A stretch of DNA of 45,275 nt from Alphaproteobacteria bacterium UBA6149 (lineage in GTDB: Bacteria; Pseudomonadota; Alphaproteobacteria; Rickettsiales; UBA998). Positions 23,337 through 31,333 of this stretch are shown piece after piece (the first letter of the stretch is position 1; each line of letters starts with the position of its first letter). The DNA is taken from contig DIUV01000027.1 in assembly GCA_002423155.1 (NCBI GenBank), forward strand, positions 1 through 45,275. The letters are read 5' to 3'. The translations under genes and the position numbers were made by a program. The notes under the pieces were generated by a model, which was not told the DNA's origin, searched no databases, and saw only the letters and a list, made by a program, of their open reading frames with translations.

Positions 23337-25883
23337 TTACATAAATTGGTTTAACGGAACATAATCTTTTACATATTCAGGTATTTTGGTGCGCCACTCA
23401 TTCGGCACAGCCTTGAAATCTGTCATGTTAAAGGTTGGGTTCACATTGAGTTCGGTATATTGTTTGTTATCTATTATTTCACGCAGGCGTGGGTCGGTTG
23501 TATAGGCTTTGAAATAATACTTCATAGCGACAATTGACTCGGCATCGTGCGGGTGGAAATCCAACACAAATTTTTGAAATTCATCTTCAAGCAATTCATT
23601 TTTAGATTTGAAGCCTGCAATATGCCCAAAGGCTTTTTCTAGTATTTCACGCAAAGTAAGGCGACGATCTAAACCTGATGCTTTGCGTAATTTCTCCAAG
23701 GTAAAATAATCGTTGGGTTTATCCAAAACATGCTCTTTTAGATGCTCTATAGCTTGATCCCACAACTGGGCTTCTACCTTTTGCTTAAGCTCTTCATCAG
23801 CTTTTACCACATTCTCAAATTTTTCAAAGAACATGCGGTCAATCTTCATGCCTTGCATGCCGATTTGAGTTTCGGTGCTGCTGACTACTATGTCGGGGCG
23901 AGTGCTTATAAAATCATCGCTAACGCTGGAACTGCTAACCTGTTCGGCTTCATTACTCACCAGCTGCAAAGACTCTTTTGGTTTTGGTAGTTTGAGAATT
24001 TCATCATAATTGAATTTTTCCTCAAAATACTCACAGTTAGCAAAGAAATCAAACAGCTTGAACTGTGTTTTTGCAACGCTTGGATATTCTTCTTTCAAGG
24101 CTGGGTCAATCAGCTCCTCGGCAAAATCATGCTTGCGAGTGCCACGCCCTTTGATTTGCACAAAATCAGACGGGGAGAAAATCGGACGCATCAAACCTAT
24201 ATTTAACAAGTCAGGGCAATCGTAACCTGTGGTCATCATTCCAACAGTTACGCACACACGGGCTTTGCTGGTTTTATAACCTTCAAGAAAATTGGCATTG
24301 CCGAGCAAGTTATTGTTGGTAAAATTGATGGTAAATTGCTGAGCTTCTGGAATTTGCGAAGTTACCTGCACCGCAAAATCGGAGCTGTATTTATCAGGGA
24401 ACATCTGGCTTGCCAGTTCATTGAGTATTTGCGTTAGTTTGGTAGCATGTGCTTGGCTTACGGCAAACACAATGGATTTGCCAATTTCTCCGCTGATTGG
24501 GTCACGCAGTGCATTTTTAAGGAAAGTTTCACAAAATATGCGATTTGTTGGCTCGGAGAAAAATGTTTTTTCAAAATGTTTCTGGCAAAAGATTTGTTCT
24601 TCATCTTCTTGGTTTTCTGTCATTTGCATAACAGAATAACCTTTATCTGAAAGCAGCTGCGTAGTTATGTCGGTTCTGGCATCAATCACTACTGGATTTA
24701 TTAAAAATCCATCACGAACCCCATCAAGCAAAGAATAGCGAAATGTTGGCTCGCCAGAATCGCATCCGAAGGTTCGGTAAGTATCCAATAAAAGCCTGCG
24801 TTCTGTTTCTCGTGGGTCACGAGTTGTTGGTTTTGCTGCATCGTGGCTTTTTAAGTAATCTTTTGGCGTGGCAGTAAGACCAAGTTTATAGCCAACAAAA
24901 TGCTCAAAAACCGCCCGTGCATTTCCATTGATTGAACGATGTGCCTCATCAGAGATAACCAAGTCAAAATCAGTGGGCGAAAATAAGCGACGATATTTAT
25001 CATTAAACATCAATGATTGCACAGTGGTTACCACTATGTCAGCTTTTCGCCAGTCATCGCGTTTTTCTTTGTAAATTACCGATTTATAATCATTACTAAG
25101 TAAATGACGGAATGACTTGTTTGCCTGCTCTTCTAATTCCAATCTATCCACCAAAAACAAAACCCTTTGGGCGTTTCCAGTTCGCAAAAATAGCTTAATC
25201 AATGCAGCAGATGTAAGGGTTTTTCCTGTTCCCGTCGCCATTTCAAAAAGAAACCGCGTTTTATTTTCTTTCACTGCTTGCTGAATAGAATTGACTGCCC
25301 TTTTTTGATATTCCCGCATAAATCTAAGGCGGTTTTTTTGAATAAAGCCCGCTCGCTCATTTTCATTTTTCCACCCTGCCTCGTTGGCATAATTAGGCAT
25401 TTGGGTTAGAATGATATAATCATTTTCCACATTTTCCGTAATCAAACGCTGGGCATTGGGCTGGAATTTATGGTAACCTTTTATAGATTCAGGCGTTGGC
25501 AGGCTGGTGATTACTTGCGGGTTTCCCTGTTCCAAATCCCAGAAATAATGCAAATTGCCATTGGAGAGGATAATAAATCGGCAATTTTGCGAGCGAGAGT
25601 AGCTGCGTGCCTGCTCCTTGCCGATGAGTGGGTTTTTATCCTCTGACTTTGCCTCAAGCACAACGAGGGGGCGGTTATTTTCATCAAGCAGCAAAAAATC
25701 AATAAAACCATTGGATAACTGCTCAAAGTTTTCTCCCAGCTCATCAATTTGCAATTTTGTGATGGCGATATTTGGCTCAAGCACGATATTAGCTTTGCCG
25801 CTTGCATCATCAAAAAAACGCCAGCCAGCCTCTTCCAACATGCGGTTGATTTTTATTCGTGCTTTAGCTTCCTTAGCAGCCAT
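23337..25883 (-). CDS. hsdR: Type I restriction enzyme R subunit (EcoEI-like)
   Basis: The 848-residue protein has an N-terminal PD-(D/E)xK nuclease (Asp62 in GFIDFLL and LEAK at 76-79), then an SF2 translocase with Walker A ATGTGKT (216-222), the ISDEAHRS DEAD-box motif, the LTATP motif III and a motif VI-like QIKGRGTRKHDF. The C-terminal helical part (~680-848) is typical of the EcoEI-type R subunit. It translocates DNA and cleaves unmodified sites together with HsdM-HsdS. Its ATG overlaps the stop of the small HTH gene upstream by one base (TAATG), so the operon runs HTH - hsdR - hsdMS - HEPN gene. Confidence 0.93.
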   Translation of the reverse strand: MAAKEAKARIKINRMLEEAGWRFFDDASGKANIVLEPNIAITKLQIDELGENFEQLSNGFIDFLLLDENNRPLVVLEAKSEDKNPLIGKEQARSYSRSQNCRFIILSNGNLHYFWDLEQGNPQVITSLPTPESIKGYHKFQPNAQRLITENVENDYIILTQMPNYANEAGWKNENERAGFIQKNRLRFMREYQKRAVNSIQQAVKENKTRFLFEMATGTGKTLTSAALIKLFLRTGNAQRVLFLVDRLELEEQANKSFRHLLSNDYKSVIYKEKRDDWRKADIVVTTVQSLMFNDKYRRLFSPTDFDLVISDEAHRSINGNARAVFEHFVGYKLGLTATPKDYLKSHDAAKPTTRDPRETERRLLLDTYRTFGCDSGEPTFRYSLLDGVRDGFLINPVVIDARTDITTQLLSDKGYSVMQMTENQEDEEQIFCQKHFEKTFFSEPTNRIFCETFLKNALRDPISGEIGKSIVFAVSQAHATKLTQILNELASQMFPDKYSSDFAVQVTSQIPEAQQFTINFTNNNLLGNANFLEGYKTSKARVCVTVGMMTTGYDCPDLLNIGLMRPIFSPSDFVQIKGRGTRKHDFAEELIDPALKEEYPSVAKTQFKLFDFFANCEYFEEKFNYDEILKLPKPKESLQLVSNEAEQVSSSSVSDDFISTRPDIVVSSTETQIGMQGMKIDRMFFEKFENVVKADEELKQKVEAQLWDQAIEHLKEHVLDKPNDYFTLEKLRKASGLDRRLTLREILEKAFGHIAGFKSKNELLEDEFQKFVLDFHPHDAESIVAMKYYFKAYTTDPRLREIIDNKQYTELNVNPTFNMTDFKAVPNEWRTKIPEYVKDYVPLNQFM

Positions 25884-26065
25884 TACTTAGTTCCTCTTTT
25901 TTCCTGTGCCTTAATCCATTTATCCAACTCACTCCGCCGAAAACGCCACGAGCCGCCAACCTTGAAGGCTGGGATGTCGCCACGGGCGACTATTGCGTAG
26001 GCGGTTTTTAATTTCAATTTTAGAAGTTTTGAGACTTCGTCAATCGTCATTATATCGTTTTCCAT
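25883..26065 (-). CDS. Excisionase/MerR-like helix-turn-helix protein
   Basis: This ~60-residue protein (MENDIMTIDEVSKLLKLK...) has the HTH_17/excisionase-type fold: TIDEVSKLLKL, TAYAIVARGDIPAFKVGGSWRF, RRSELDKWI. Such proteins act as phage excisionases or as controllers of adjacent operons. It is translationally coupled to hsdR (TAATG), which favours a role as control protein of the R-M operon. A start at 26065 is preferred over an upstream TTG; the ATG at 26050 is also possible. The prophage recombinase is far away, so an excisionase role is less likely but open. Confidence 0.75.
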   Translation of the reverse strand: MENDIMTIDEVSKLLKLKLKTAYAIVARGDIPAFKVGGSWRFRRSELDKWIKAQEKRGTK

Positions 26066-26259
26066 TGGCTCTACCCGCAAGTGTAATTTTTACTTGACTG
26101 AAAATAGCGAAATTTGGGGAATAAACAAGAAATATGTTTAATAAAATTCTATGTTTTGGTGGCAGTTAGATGGCATTTTTCCTTTCTTGCGAAAGAATTT
26201 TTTAATTATTCCATGCACAACCCTTGATGGTATGTGATTGTAACTATACTGATTTGAGG

Positions 26260-26287
26260 TTGTAAAACTTTCTAAATTTTCTATAAA
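26260..26287 (+). promoter_or_regulatory. Candidate promoter for the winged-helix gene
   Basis: TTGTAA (26260-26265), a 16-base spacer and TATAAA (26282-26287) stand 70 bases before the ATG at 26358. This is in the 292-base AT-rich gap between the divergent HTH gene and this gene. Confidence 0.4.
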
Positions 26288-26357
26288 AAGTAGTGGCATA
26301 AAATAAGGTGTAAAGGACAAAATCGCCACTAACCAACAACGGGAAAGGAAAGTATTT

Positions 26358-27056
26358 ATGGCTATTATTGAACGGGATTATGACAGGCTGCATAATATTT
26401 GGACAAGGTGGGGAATTTCTCAGGAAGATGTTTATTATTTTGTAGAAAATGGCTTGCTTCGGGTTTGTGTTTGGTTGCCGCTTCGCTACATGGAAAGAGG
26501 GATGCTTCGGAAAAACAAATTTATTTATGAAAAGCACCATCATCAAGGTGGGTTTGTGGGGGTGCGTCCTGAGGATTTTCATAGTATTTGTAGTTCTGGT
26601 GGTGCGCAGCTGCGAATTTTTCTCTCGGTGGCTGAAGAGGGGCATATTTTGCGGATGGCTTACGAACCGCCACAACCAGATGTGATAGTGCGTATTCGTG
26701 ATTTGGTTATACTCAAGGAAGACCGTCTAAAATTTGAAAAAACTCATGGTATAATCTTGAACGAAAAAGCAACTAATCATCCTGAAAAGCTAGATTTTGT
26801 GGCTTCTAATGATTATCGCCATATTGTTTTGAATGGTGAAGAACATCATTTGGGGGATGTGCAGGCGGCGATAATTCGGCAGTTGCACAATGCCTCCATT
26901 AGTCGTAATCGCTGGGTGCATGGCAAAACCTTGTTGGATGGAGCAAATTCTCGAGCAATGCGGTTGCGTGATGTGTTCAAAAGCAAGGATGAGTGGCAGA
27001 AAATTATTGTTTCAAATGGGCGTGGATATTACAGCCTAAATTTATCAGAAATATAG
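26358..27056 (+). CDS. Early-region protein with C-terminal OmpR-like winged helix
   Basis: I do not recognise the first ~140 residues of this 232-residue protein (MAIIERDYDRLHNIWTRWGIS...). The last ~80 residues read like a trans_reg_C winged helix: a strand pair HIVLNGEEHHLGD, helices QAAIIRQLHN and GKTLLDG, then a wing ending IIVSNGRGYYSLN, similar to the closing 'G.GY.L' of that fold. There is no receiver domain. It lies at the divergent switch between the R-M/HTH operon and the replication genes, has an AAAGGAAAG site, and is followed by a terminator. A phage regulatory role is plausible. Confidence 0.65.
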   Translation: MAIIERDYDRLHNIWTRWGISQEDVYYFVENGLLRVCVWLPLRYMERGMLRKNKFIYEKHHHQGGFVGVRPEDFHSICSSGGAQLRIFLSVAEEGHILRMAYEPPQPDVIVRIRDLVILKEDRLKFEKTHGIILNEKATNHPEKLDFVASNDYRHIVLNGEEHHLGDVQAAIIRQLHNASISRNRWVHGKTLLDGANSRAMRLRDVFKSKDEWQKIIVSNGRGYYSLNLSEI

Positions 27057-27085
27057 ATTTATCCTCTAAACAAAATTTCCTCTCT

Positions 27086-27108
27086 AGCCGCTTTTAGCGG
27101 CTTTTTTT
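27086..27108 (+). terminator. Rho-independent terminator
   Basis: AGCCGCT (27086-27092) pairs perfectly with AGCGGCT (27096-27102) over a three-base loop, followed by six T. It ends the transcript of the winged-helix gene. Confidence 0.9.
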
Positions 27109-27136
27109 ATGTTTAATTTCAATATGTAAAAAATCC

Positions 27137-27300
27137 CATCCCCACCTCATCCCCCTCTCATCCCCACCCTATGTACCACTTCATCCCCCACCAAGGTCCT
27201 TGACAGCATCATTTTGATACAATTTTGGCAAAATTTGCAATTTTCCATCCCCCTTTCATCCCCCACCAAAGTCCCCCCAAAGTCCACGCCATCCCCCCCT
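27137..27300. repeat. CATCCCC repeat cluster upstream of the replication genes
   Basis: The pyrimidine-rich core (C)CATCCCC recurs at least seven times here. Two longer copies, TCATCCCCCACCAAGGTCC at 27181-27199 and the same with one change at 27256-27274, stand 75 bases apart. Between them is an AT-rich stretch with TTTTGGCAAAATTTGC. They may be operators or replication-protein sites before the early replication operon; no ORF fits the stretch. Confidence 0.6.
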
Positions 27301-27370
27301 GTGGTGGTGCAGCTTGTCATCCGAACAGTTCGCACAAAGCAGGCTGTATTTAACCAGAAAGGGGAATTTT

Positions 27371-27601
27371 ATGAACGACAAACCAATCTCAACTTTTGAT
27401 GAAATCTGCCATTTAACCATTGAAACTATGCGTAGCATGGACATGGAAACTTTGCTGCAACTCAAAAAGCAGGCATCCGCCGAGCTAGACCGTGCCAAGC
27501 TCACCAAGGGCTGCATAGAGCTAGCACTTGCCCTCAAAAATTCCGACCGAGAAAACAACCAAAAACAAGCCGAATCAGTCCAACCCAGCTTATTGGATTA
27601 G
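27371..27601 (+). CDS. Small helical early phage protein, unknown
   Basis: The 76-residue protein starts at ATG 27371 (MNDKPISTFDEICHLTIETMR), with AGGGGA upstream. It is helical with a QLKKQASAELDRAKLTKGCIE core. I do not recognise a family. It opens the replication operon, and its TAG is 10 bases before the likely GTG start of the replication protein. It may be an accessory replication or regulatory protein. Confidence 0.6.
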   Translation: MNDKPISTFDEICHLTIETMRSMDMETLLQLKKQASAELDRAKLTKGCIELALALKNSDRENNQKQAESVQPSLLD

Positions 27602-27611
27602 GGGTCGTAAA

Positions 27612-28739
27612 GTGTCAATTGAATGGTACAGGGTTTATCACGGTATGCCAGAAGATGCAAAACTCAAGGTGATTGCCAAACGCAGCAATCAGCTTATGAC
27701 GCATGTGGTCACAGTGTGGCTATGCGTCCTTGATTCAGCCTCGCGGAATAATCCGCGGGGAACGGTAAAGTTGGATTCCGAACAGATTGCGGTGGTGCAA
27801 GATATTGACCAAGCAATCGTGGAATCCATCCTTTCCGCCTTTTATGAAAAGGGGATGATTGACCAAAATCACCACCTAAGTGGCTGGGAGAAAAGGCAAT
27901 ATGCCACTTCCACCGAGCGTTCGCAAAAATCTCGTGCTGAGAGTAAGCAGCGTGATGCAACGCCGTGCAACACCATGCAACGGGATGAAACGAAAAGAAA
28001 CGCTCCGCAGCGGAAAAACGACAAAATCGCACCAGATACAGATAACAGAATACAGATTACAGATACAGAAGCAGAATTACAGAAATCAGATAAAAAAAGC
28101 AGAGCGAGAGCAGAAAAGGGAGAGTGTGAGAGGGAAAAACGCACAAAGCAGATTTTAGACCCGCAGATTTTGCAGATGCTAGAAATCTGGAACGCAGAAG
28201 TGCAGAGCAAGCTCACGCCAGATCAGAAAGCAAAGCTCACACCGAGACGCCAAGAGCAGATGGCGAAGCGTTGGCAAGATGACTTCCAGCAAGATATGCG
28301 GGCGTGGCGGCATTATTGCGAAATTATCGGCACATCAGAATTTTGCCTCGGCAGGTTAGCAGGCAAAGGCTGGACGATTGATTTGTCGTGGGCGGTGGAA
28401 TCCTCCGAGCATATTGCCAAAATTTTAGAGGGTGGGTTTTCAGGTGGTAACTATCCAACCAAACCAACGCCCTGTGCCGTTCCTGAATTGCAACCAGTTT
28501 GGGATAAAGTGCAGGAGGATTTTAGCAAGAAATACGGCAAAGCAACCTGCCGCAGCTGGCTGGCTCGGGTGAATATCACCAGAATTTTGAAATACGGCGA
28601 TGGCTCAGTAGTCAGCCTGTGCTGCCCCAGCAAATTTATCAAAGATTGGCTCACCCAACACTACCTCGCCGACCTCACTTATTGGTTCGCCGAAGCCAAC
28701 CCGCAAATCACTCGCATAGAACTAATCACGGAGGGCTAA
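27612..28739 (+). CDS. Phage replication protein with C-terminal DnaA-N-like domain
   Basis: The reading starts best at GTG 27612 (VSIEWYRVYHGMPEDAKL), which follows AGGGG by 7 bases and the previous stop; the frame extends back to an ATG at 27528 inside the previous gene. The 375-residue protein has an N-terminal winged-helix-like replisome-organiser part (~1-95), a charged low-complexity linker (~100-170), and a helical middle. Its C-terminal ~85 residues (VWDKVQEDFSKKYGKATCRSW...SKFIKDWLTQHYLADL) resemble DnaA domain I. That domain in DnaA contacts DnaB helicase and DnaA itself, so the protein probably loads host helicase at the phage origin. The linker-coding DNA contains iteron-like repeats. 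Confidence 0.78.
   Translation: MSIEWYRVYHGMPEDAKLKVIAKRSNQLMTHVVTVWLCVLDSASRNNPRGTVKLDSEQIAVVQDIDQAIVESILSAFYEKGMIDQNHHLSGWEKRQYATSTERSQKSRAESKQRDATPCNTMQRDETKRNAPQRKNDKIAPDTDNRIQITDTEAELQKSDKKSRARAEKGECEREKRTKQILDPQILQMLEIWNAEVQSKLTPDQKAKLTPRRQEQMAKRWQDDFQQDMRAWRHYCEIIGTSEFCLGRLAGKGWTIDLSWAVESSEHIAKILEGGFSGGNYPTKPTPCAVPELQPVWDKVQEDFSKKYGKATCRSWLARVNITRILKYGDGSVVSLCCPSKFIKDWLTQHYLADLTYWFAEANPQITRIELITEG
27956..28090. other. Candidate phage replication origin inside the replication gene
   Basis: Four head-to-tail 10-base units occupy 27956-27995: TGCAACGCCG, TGCAACACCA, TGCAACGGGA and TGAAACGAAA. Forty bases later a stretch of CAGAT/ACAGA repeats (28033-28090) follows. Iterons inside the initiator gene, next to a second repeat tract, recall lambda ori within gene O. 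The assignment is inferred from layout. Confidence 0.45.
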
Positions 28740-28742
28740 CCC

Positions 28743-29171
28743 ATGGAAAATAGCACAGATAAAGCCAAAATTGCAGAAATTTCAGGGCGTTTTCAAGAAG
28801 CCGTCCGCACCTTGCGTCGCCTGCCACGGGTGACCATAAAAAGCTATTTCAACGCATGGCCGCCAATTATCCGCACACCCAATGAAATACTCGCAGGGGA
28901 AGTTCTGCCAATTCGCCTTGGCCCACCATCAGCCGAAAAAATCACCCGCATGGAAGAAACCATCCAATGGATTTTCCTGCTAGATGACGAAGACGAACGC
29001 CGCATCGTCTGGCTGCGTGCCGAAAATGTGCCATGGCGAAAAATTTGCGAACGCATCGGCTGCGGCAGAACCAAGGCTTGGCAACTCTGGCACACCGCAC
29101 TTTTGAAAATAGCCACTCGCTTGGAAAATCAACGAAACACTCCACGAAATGGGGGGCGAAATGTTTATTGA
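28743..29171 (+). CDS. DUF6362-like HTH protein
   Basis: The 142-residue protein has a C-terminal sigma-region-4-like helix-turn-helix (RRIVWLRAENVPWRKICERIGCGRTKAWQLWHTAL, ~88-125). This is characteristic of DUF6362 proteins common in alphaproteobacterial prophages. The N-terminal half contains a WPPIIRTPNEI segment typical of the family. It probably binds DNA and may act as a late-gene activator or replication accessory. It starts 3 bases after the replication protein stop, with GGAGGG upstream. Family name is from memory. Confidence 0.75.
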   Translation: MENSTDKAKIAEISGRFQEAVRTLRRLPRVTIKSYFNAWPPIIRTPNEILAGEVLPIRLGPPSAEKITRMEETIQWIFLLDDEDERRIVWLRAENVPWRKICERIGCGRTKAWQLWHTALLKIATRLENQRNTPRNGGRNVY

Positions 29172-29315
29172 AAAGATTTTTGAAAAAAACACTAAACATT
29201 GCGAACAATATCTGCTATGTAAGCACATATCATCGCGAGAGATTTGTAAAATAACTCTCTGCCGATTTCGCTTTTCCCCCAAATTTTTGTTGTATTTTTC
29301 TGGCGTGGGGGCGGT

Positions 29316-29519
29316 ATGAAATCCTCCTTACCTCACACCAATAGCTCCAGTAATCGTCTGAACGAATTGTTTGGTCGCATTGTTCGCCACATTCAGGAAA
29401 TGAATGGAAATCAGCTTTCTGAACAGGAAGCGATTGAAGCTGCCCGCAACTGGCTGGGCTTTTGCTCCAAATTACAGGAAATAGATAAAATAGAGCAAAT
29501 ACAGGTGCTTGAGCCTTGA
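29316..29519 (+). CDS. Small early-region protein, unknown
   Basis: The 67-residue protein (MKSSLPHTNSSSNRLNELFGR...) has a helical body with EQEAIEAARNWLGFCSKLQEID. No family is recognised. It stands between the DUF6362-like gene and the recombinase gene in the same orientation. A GGGGGCGG stretch precedes the ATG, a weak ribosome site. The QEAIEAARNWLGF helix resembles the end of small phage proteins, but I cannot assign a role. Confidence 0.5.
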   Translation: MKSSLPHTNSSSNRLNELFGRIVRHIQEMNGNQLSEQEAIEAARNWLGFCSKLQEIDKIEQIQVLEP

Positions 29520-29568
29520 TTGCAAGATGCAATAGGTTATCCTAAGGCATCACCTGAAAGGAATGGAG

Positions 29569-31074
29569 ATGGAGGCAAAAAAGGCGGTTATTTTAGCGAG
29601 GGTTTCCTCAAAAGAACAAGAAGATGGGCATTCGATAGATGCCCAAAAACACCGTTTGCATGAATATTGCCAGCGTAAGGAACTGCAAGTTTTACGGGTG
29701 TTTGAGATTGTGGAATCTTCCACCCGTGGCGACCGCAAGCATTTTATGGAAATGCTGGCATTTGCCAAACGCTATAAAGAACCAATCGCAATTATCGCTG
29801 ATAAAGTTGACCGTTTGCAGCGTAGTTTTCGTGAGTTTCCGCTACTGGATGATTTAATTCAGCGAGGCTCAATAGAGCTGCATTTTTACAGCGAAAATGC
29901 TATCATTCACAAAGATTCACGCTCCAGCGACCGCACTATGTGGAGTATGCGAGTTTTGCTCGCCCAATCATACACTGATTCCATGAGCGAAAACATTCGG
30001 CGCAGCATGGAGCATAAACGCCGTATTGGGGAATGGGCTGGTTCTGCACCGATTGGCTATGTCAACGCTCGTGATGAATTTGGTAAAAGCATAATTATTG
30101 CTGATGATGTGCGTGCGCCAATTATTGTTAGGATTTTTGAAGAATACGCCACTGGTGCATATACGCTTTCAGAAATCACCAGCAAAGCTAAAGAGTGGGG
30201 ATTGCGGAGCAAAAAAGGAATGTATTTGCAAAAATCTGTGATACATCGTTTAATACAGCACCAATTCTACTACGGAGAAATGAAAATCAAAGGCGAAATT
30301 TTCGTTCATCGCCATGAAACGCTGATACCGCAGTGGCTATTTCAAAAATGTCAGGAGGTTCGCTTGGGGCATCACAAAAAACCATTCAAATATGCGGAAA
30401 AAGAATATATCTTTCGCGGGCTTCTAACCTGTGCAGTCAAGGGGCGGGTGGTAACTGCTGATACAAAAATCAGAAAACATGAAAATGGCACAACCTCAGA
30501 ATGGACATATTTACGCTGCTGGAAATCAGAAAACCCCGAAAAACAAATGTGGGTGCGTGAGGAAAAAATAATTGAACAAGTGGAAGATGTGCTTCGTCGC
30601 ATTGGAATTCGTAACAAAGAGTTCCTAAACGATACCATCGCCTATATCAAAGAAACTAACCAACTAAAAAAAGAGCATCACAGCGTTGAGGTTGGGCAGT
30701 TAAAAAAAGAACACACCGAAATACAGGGCAAGCTAGACCGCCTGATGGATCTGCGTTTGGAAGGTGAAATAACCAAAGAAGAATTTGAAGCCAAAAAACT
30801 CCGCCTCAAAGACAGGCAGTATGAATTAAGCCAATTGGTGCTAACTTATGACAAAGCCGACGATGAATTCACTAAGCGTATGGAAATGATATTGAATTTA
30901 GCTTACGAAGCTCCAAAAATCTGGAGCAGTTCGACTATTCCGCAAAAAAGAGAGCTTCTCAATTTCCTATTTGCGAACATGCAGTTAAAGGATGGAAGCC
31001 TTTGTTATACATTAAGAAAACCATTCGACAGTTTCCTAAATAACGAGGACTGTCCCAAATGGCGGAAGCTGTGA
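29569..31074 (+). CDS. Large serine recombinase (prophage integrase)
   Basis: The ~501-residue protein has an N-terminal resolvase domain with the nucleophile serine in ARVSSKEQ, IDAQKHRL, and the ADKVDRLQRSF block. A 'recombinase' domain follows (IGYVNARDEFG..., YTLSEITSKAKEWGL, HQFYYGEM), then a C-terminal coiled coil (VGQLKKEHTEIQGKLDRLMDL). The zinc-ribbon part is reduced to the FRGLLTCAVKGR region. The ATG at 29569 is preferred over 29563 because AGGA is then 6 bases upstream. The final codons W-R-K-L-stop lie on top of the tRNA-Ser 3' end. It should integrate and excise the prophage. Confidence 0.92.
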   Translation: MEAKKAVILARVSSKEQEDGHSIDAQKHRLHEYCQRKELQVLRVFEIVESSTRGDRKHFMEMLAFAKRYKEPIAIIADKVDRLQRSFREFPLLDDLIQRGSIELHFYSENAIIHKDSRSSDRTMWSMRVLLAQSYTDSMSENIRRSMEHKRRIGEWAGSAPIGYVNARDEFGKSIIIADDVRAPIIVRIFEEYATGAYTLSEITSKAKEWGLRSKKGMYLQKSVIHRLIQHQFYYGEMKIKGEIFVHRHETLIPQWLFQKCQEVRLGHHKKPFKYAEKEYIFRGLLTCAVKGRVVTADTKIRKHENGTTSEWTYLRCWKSENPEKQMWVREEKIIEQVEDVLRRIGIRNKEFLNDTIAYIKETNQLKKEHHSVEVGQLKKEHTEIQGKLDRLMDLRLEGEITKEEFEAKKLRLKDRQYELSQLVLTYDKADDEFTKRMEMILNLAYEAPKIWSSSTIPQKRELLNFLFANMQLKDGSLCYTLRKPFDSFLNNEDCPKWRKL

Positions 31075-31149
31075 GATTCGAACTCACGGAGGCGTTGCCA
31101 CCTCGGCAGTTTTCAAGACTGCTGCCTTAAACCACTCGGCCAAGCTTCC
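31060..31149 (-). tRNA. tRNA-Ser(UGA)
   Basis: The 90-base gene includes an encoded CCA. The acceptor stem GGAAGCT pairs with AGCTTCC, the D-arm has TGGCCGAGTGGTTTAAGGC, the anticodon loop is CTTGAAA (anticodon TGA) on a GCAGT/ACTGC stem, a long variable arm follows as in serine tRNAs, and the T-loop is GTTCGAATC. Its 3' 15 bases overlap the recombinase gene end on the other strand, marking the likely attachment site of the prophage. Confidence 0.96.
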
Positions 31150-31218
31150 TATATATAACCACGCACCATCGTGGCGATGTGGTTTAGTATTATTACGCTC
31201 AAGTGCCGCTAGGGCTGG

Positions 31219-31246
31219 CACTCGGCCAATCTTCCATATATAACGA
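31219..31246 (-). repeat. Partial repeat of the tRNA-Ser 5' end and flank
   Basis: CACTCGGCCAATCTTCC plus ATATATAAC repeats the tRNA 5' end and its flank at ~31133-31161, with about three differences. It has no tRNA body, so it is a degenerate partial copy. The surrounding 31150-31333 stretch holds no gene. Confidence 0.6.
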
Positions 31247-31333
31247 CATACACTAATGCGCTGGCAGTTCTTTTAGCGATAATGTTTGTTTTATGCAAGT
31301 GCTTCGTTGAAAAAATATTTATTCGCTAAAAAT

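Noticed and set aside
26138..26675. Two reverse ORFs upstream of and over the winged-helix gene
   Set aside because: They overlap the promoter region and the forward gene, show no motifs, and the forward gene has a good ribosome site and a terminator.
27130..27300. CRISPR array in the CATCCCC repeat cluster
   Set aside because: Units are short, irregularly spaced and unlike repeat-spacer structure, and no cas gene is present in the window.
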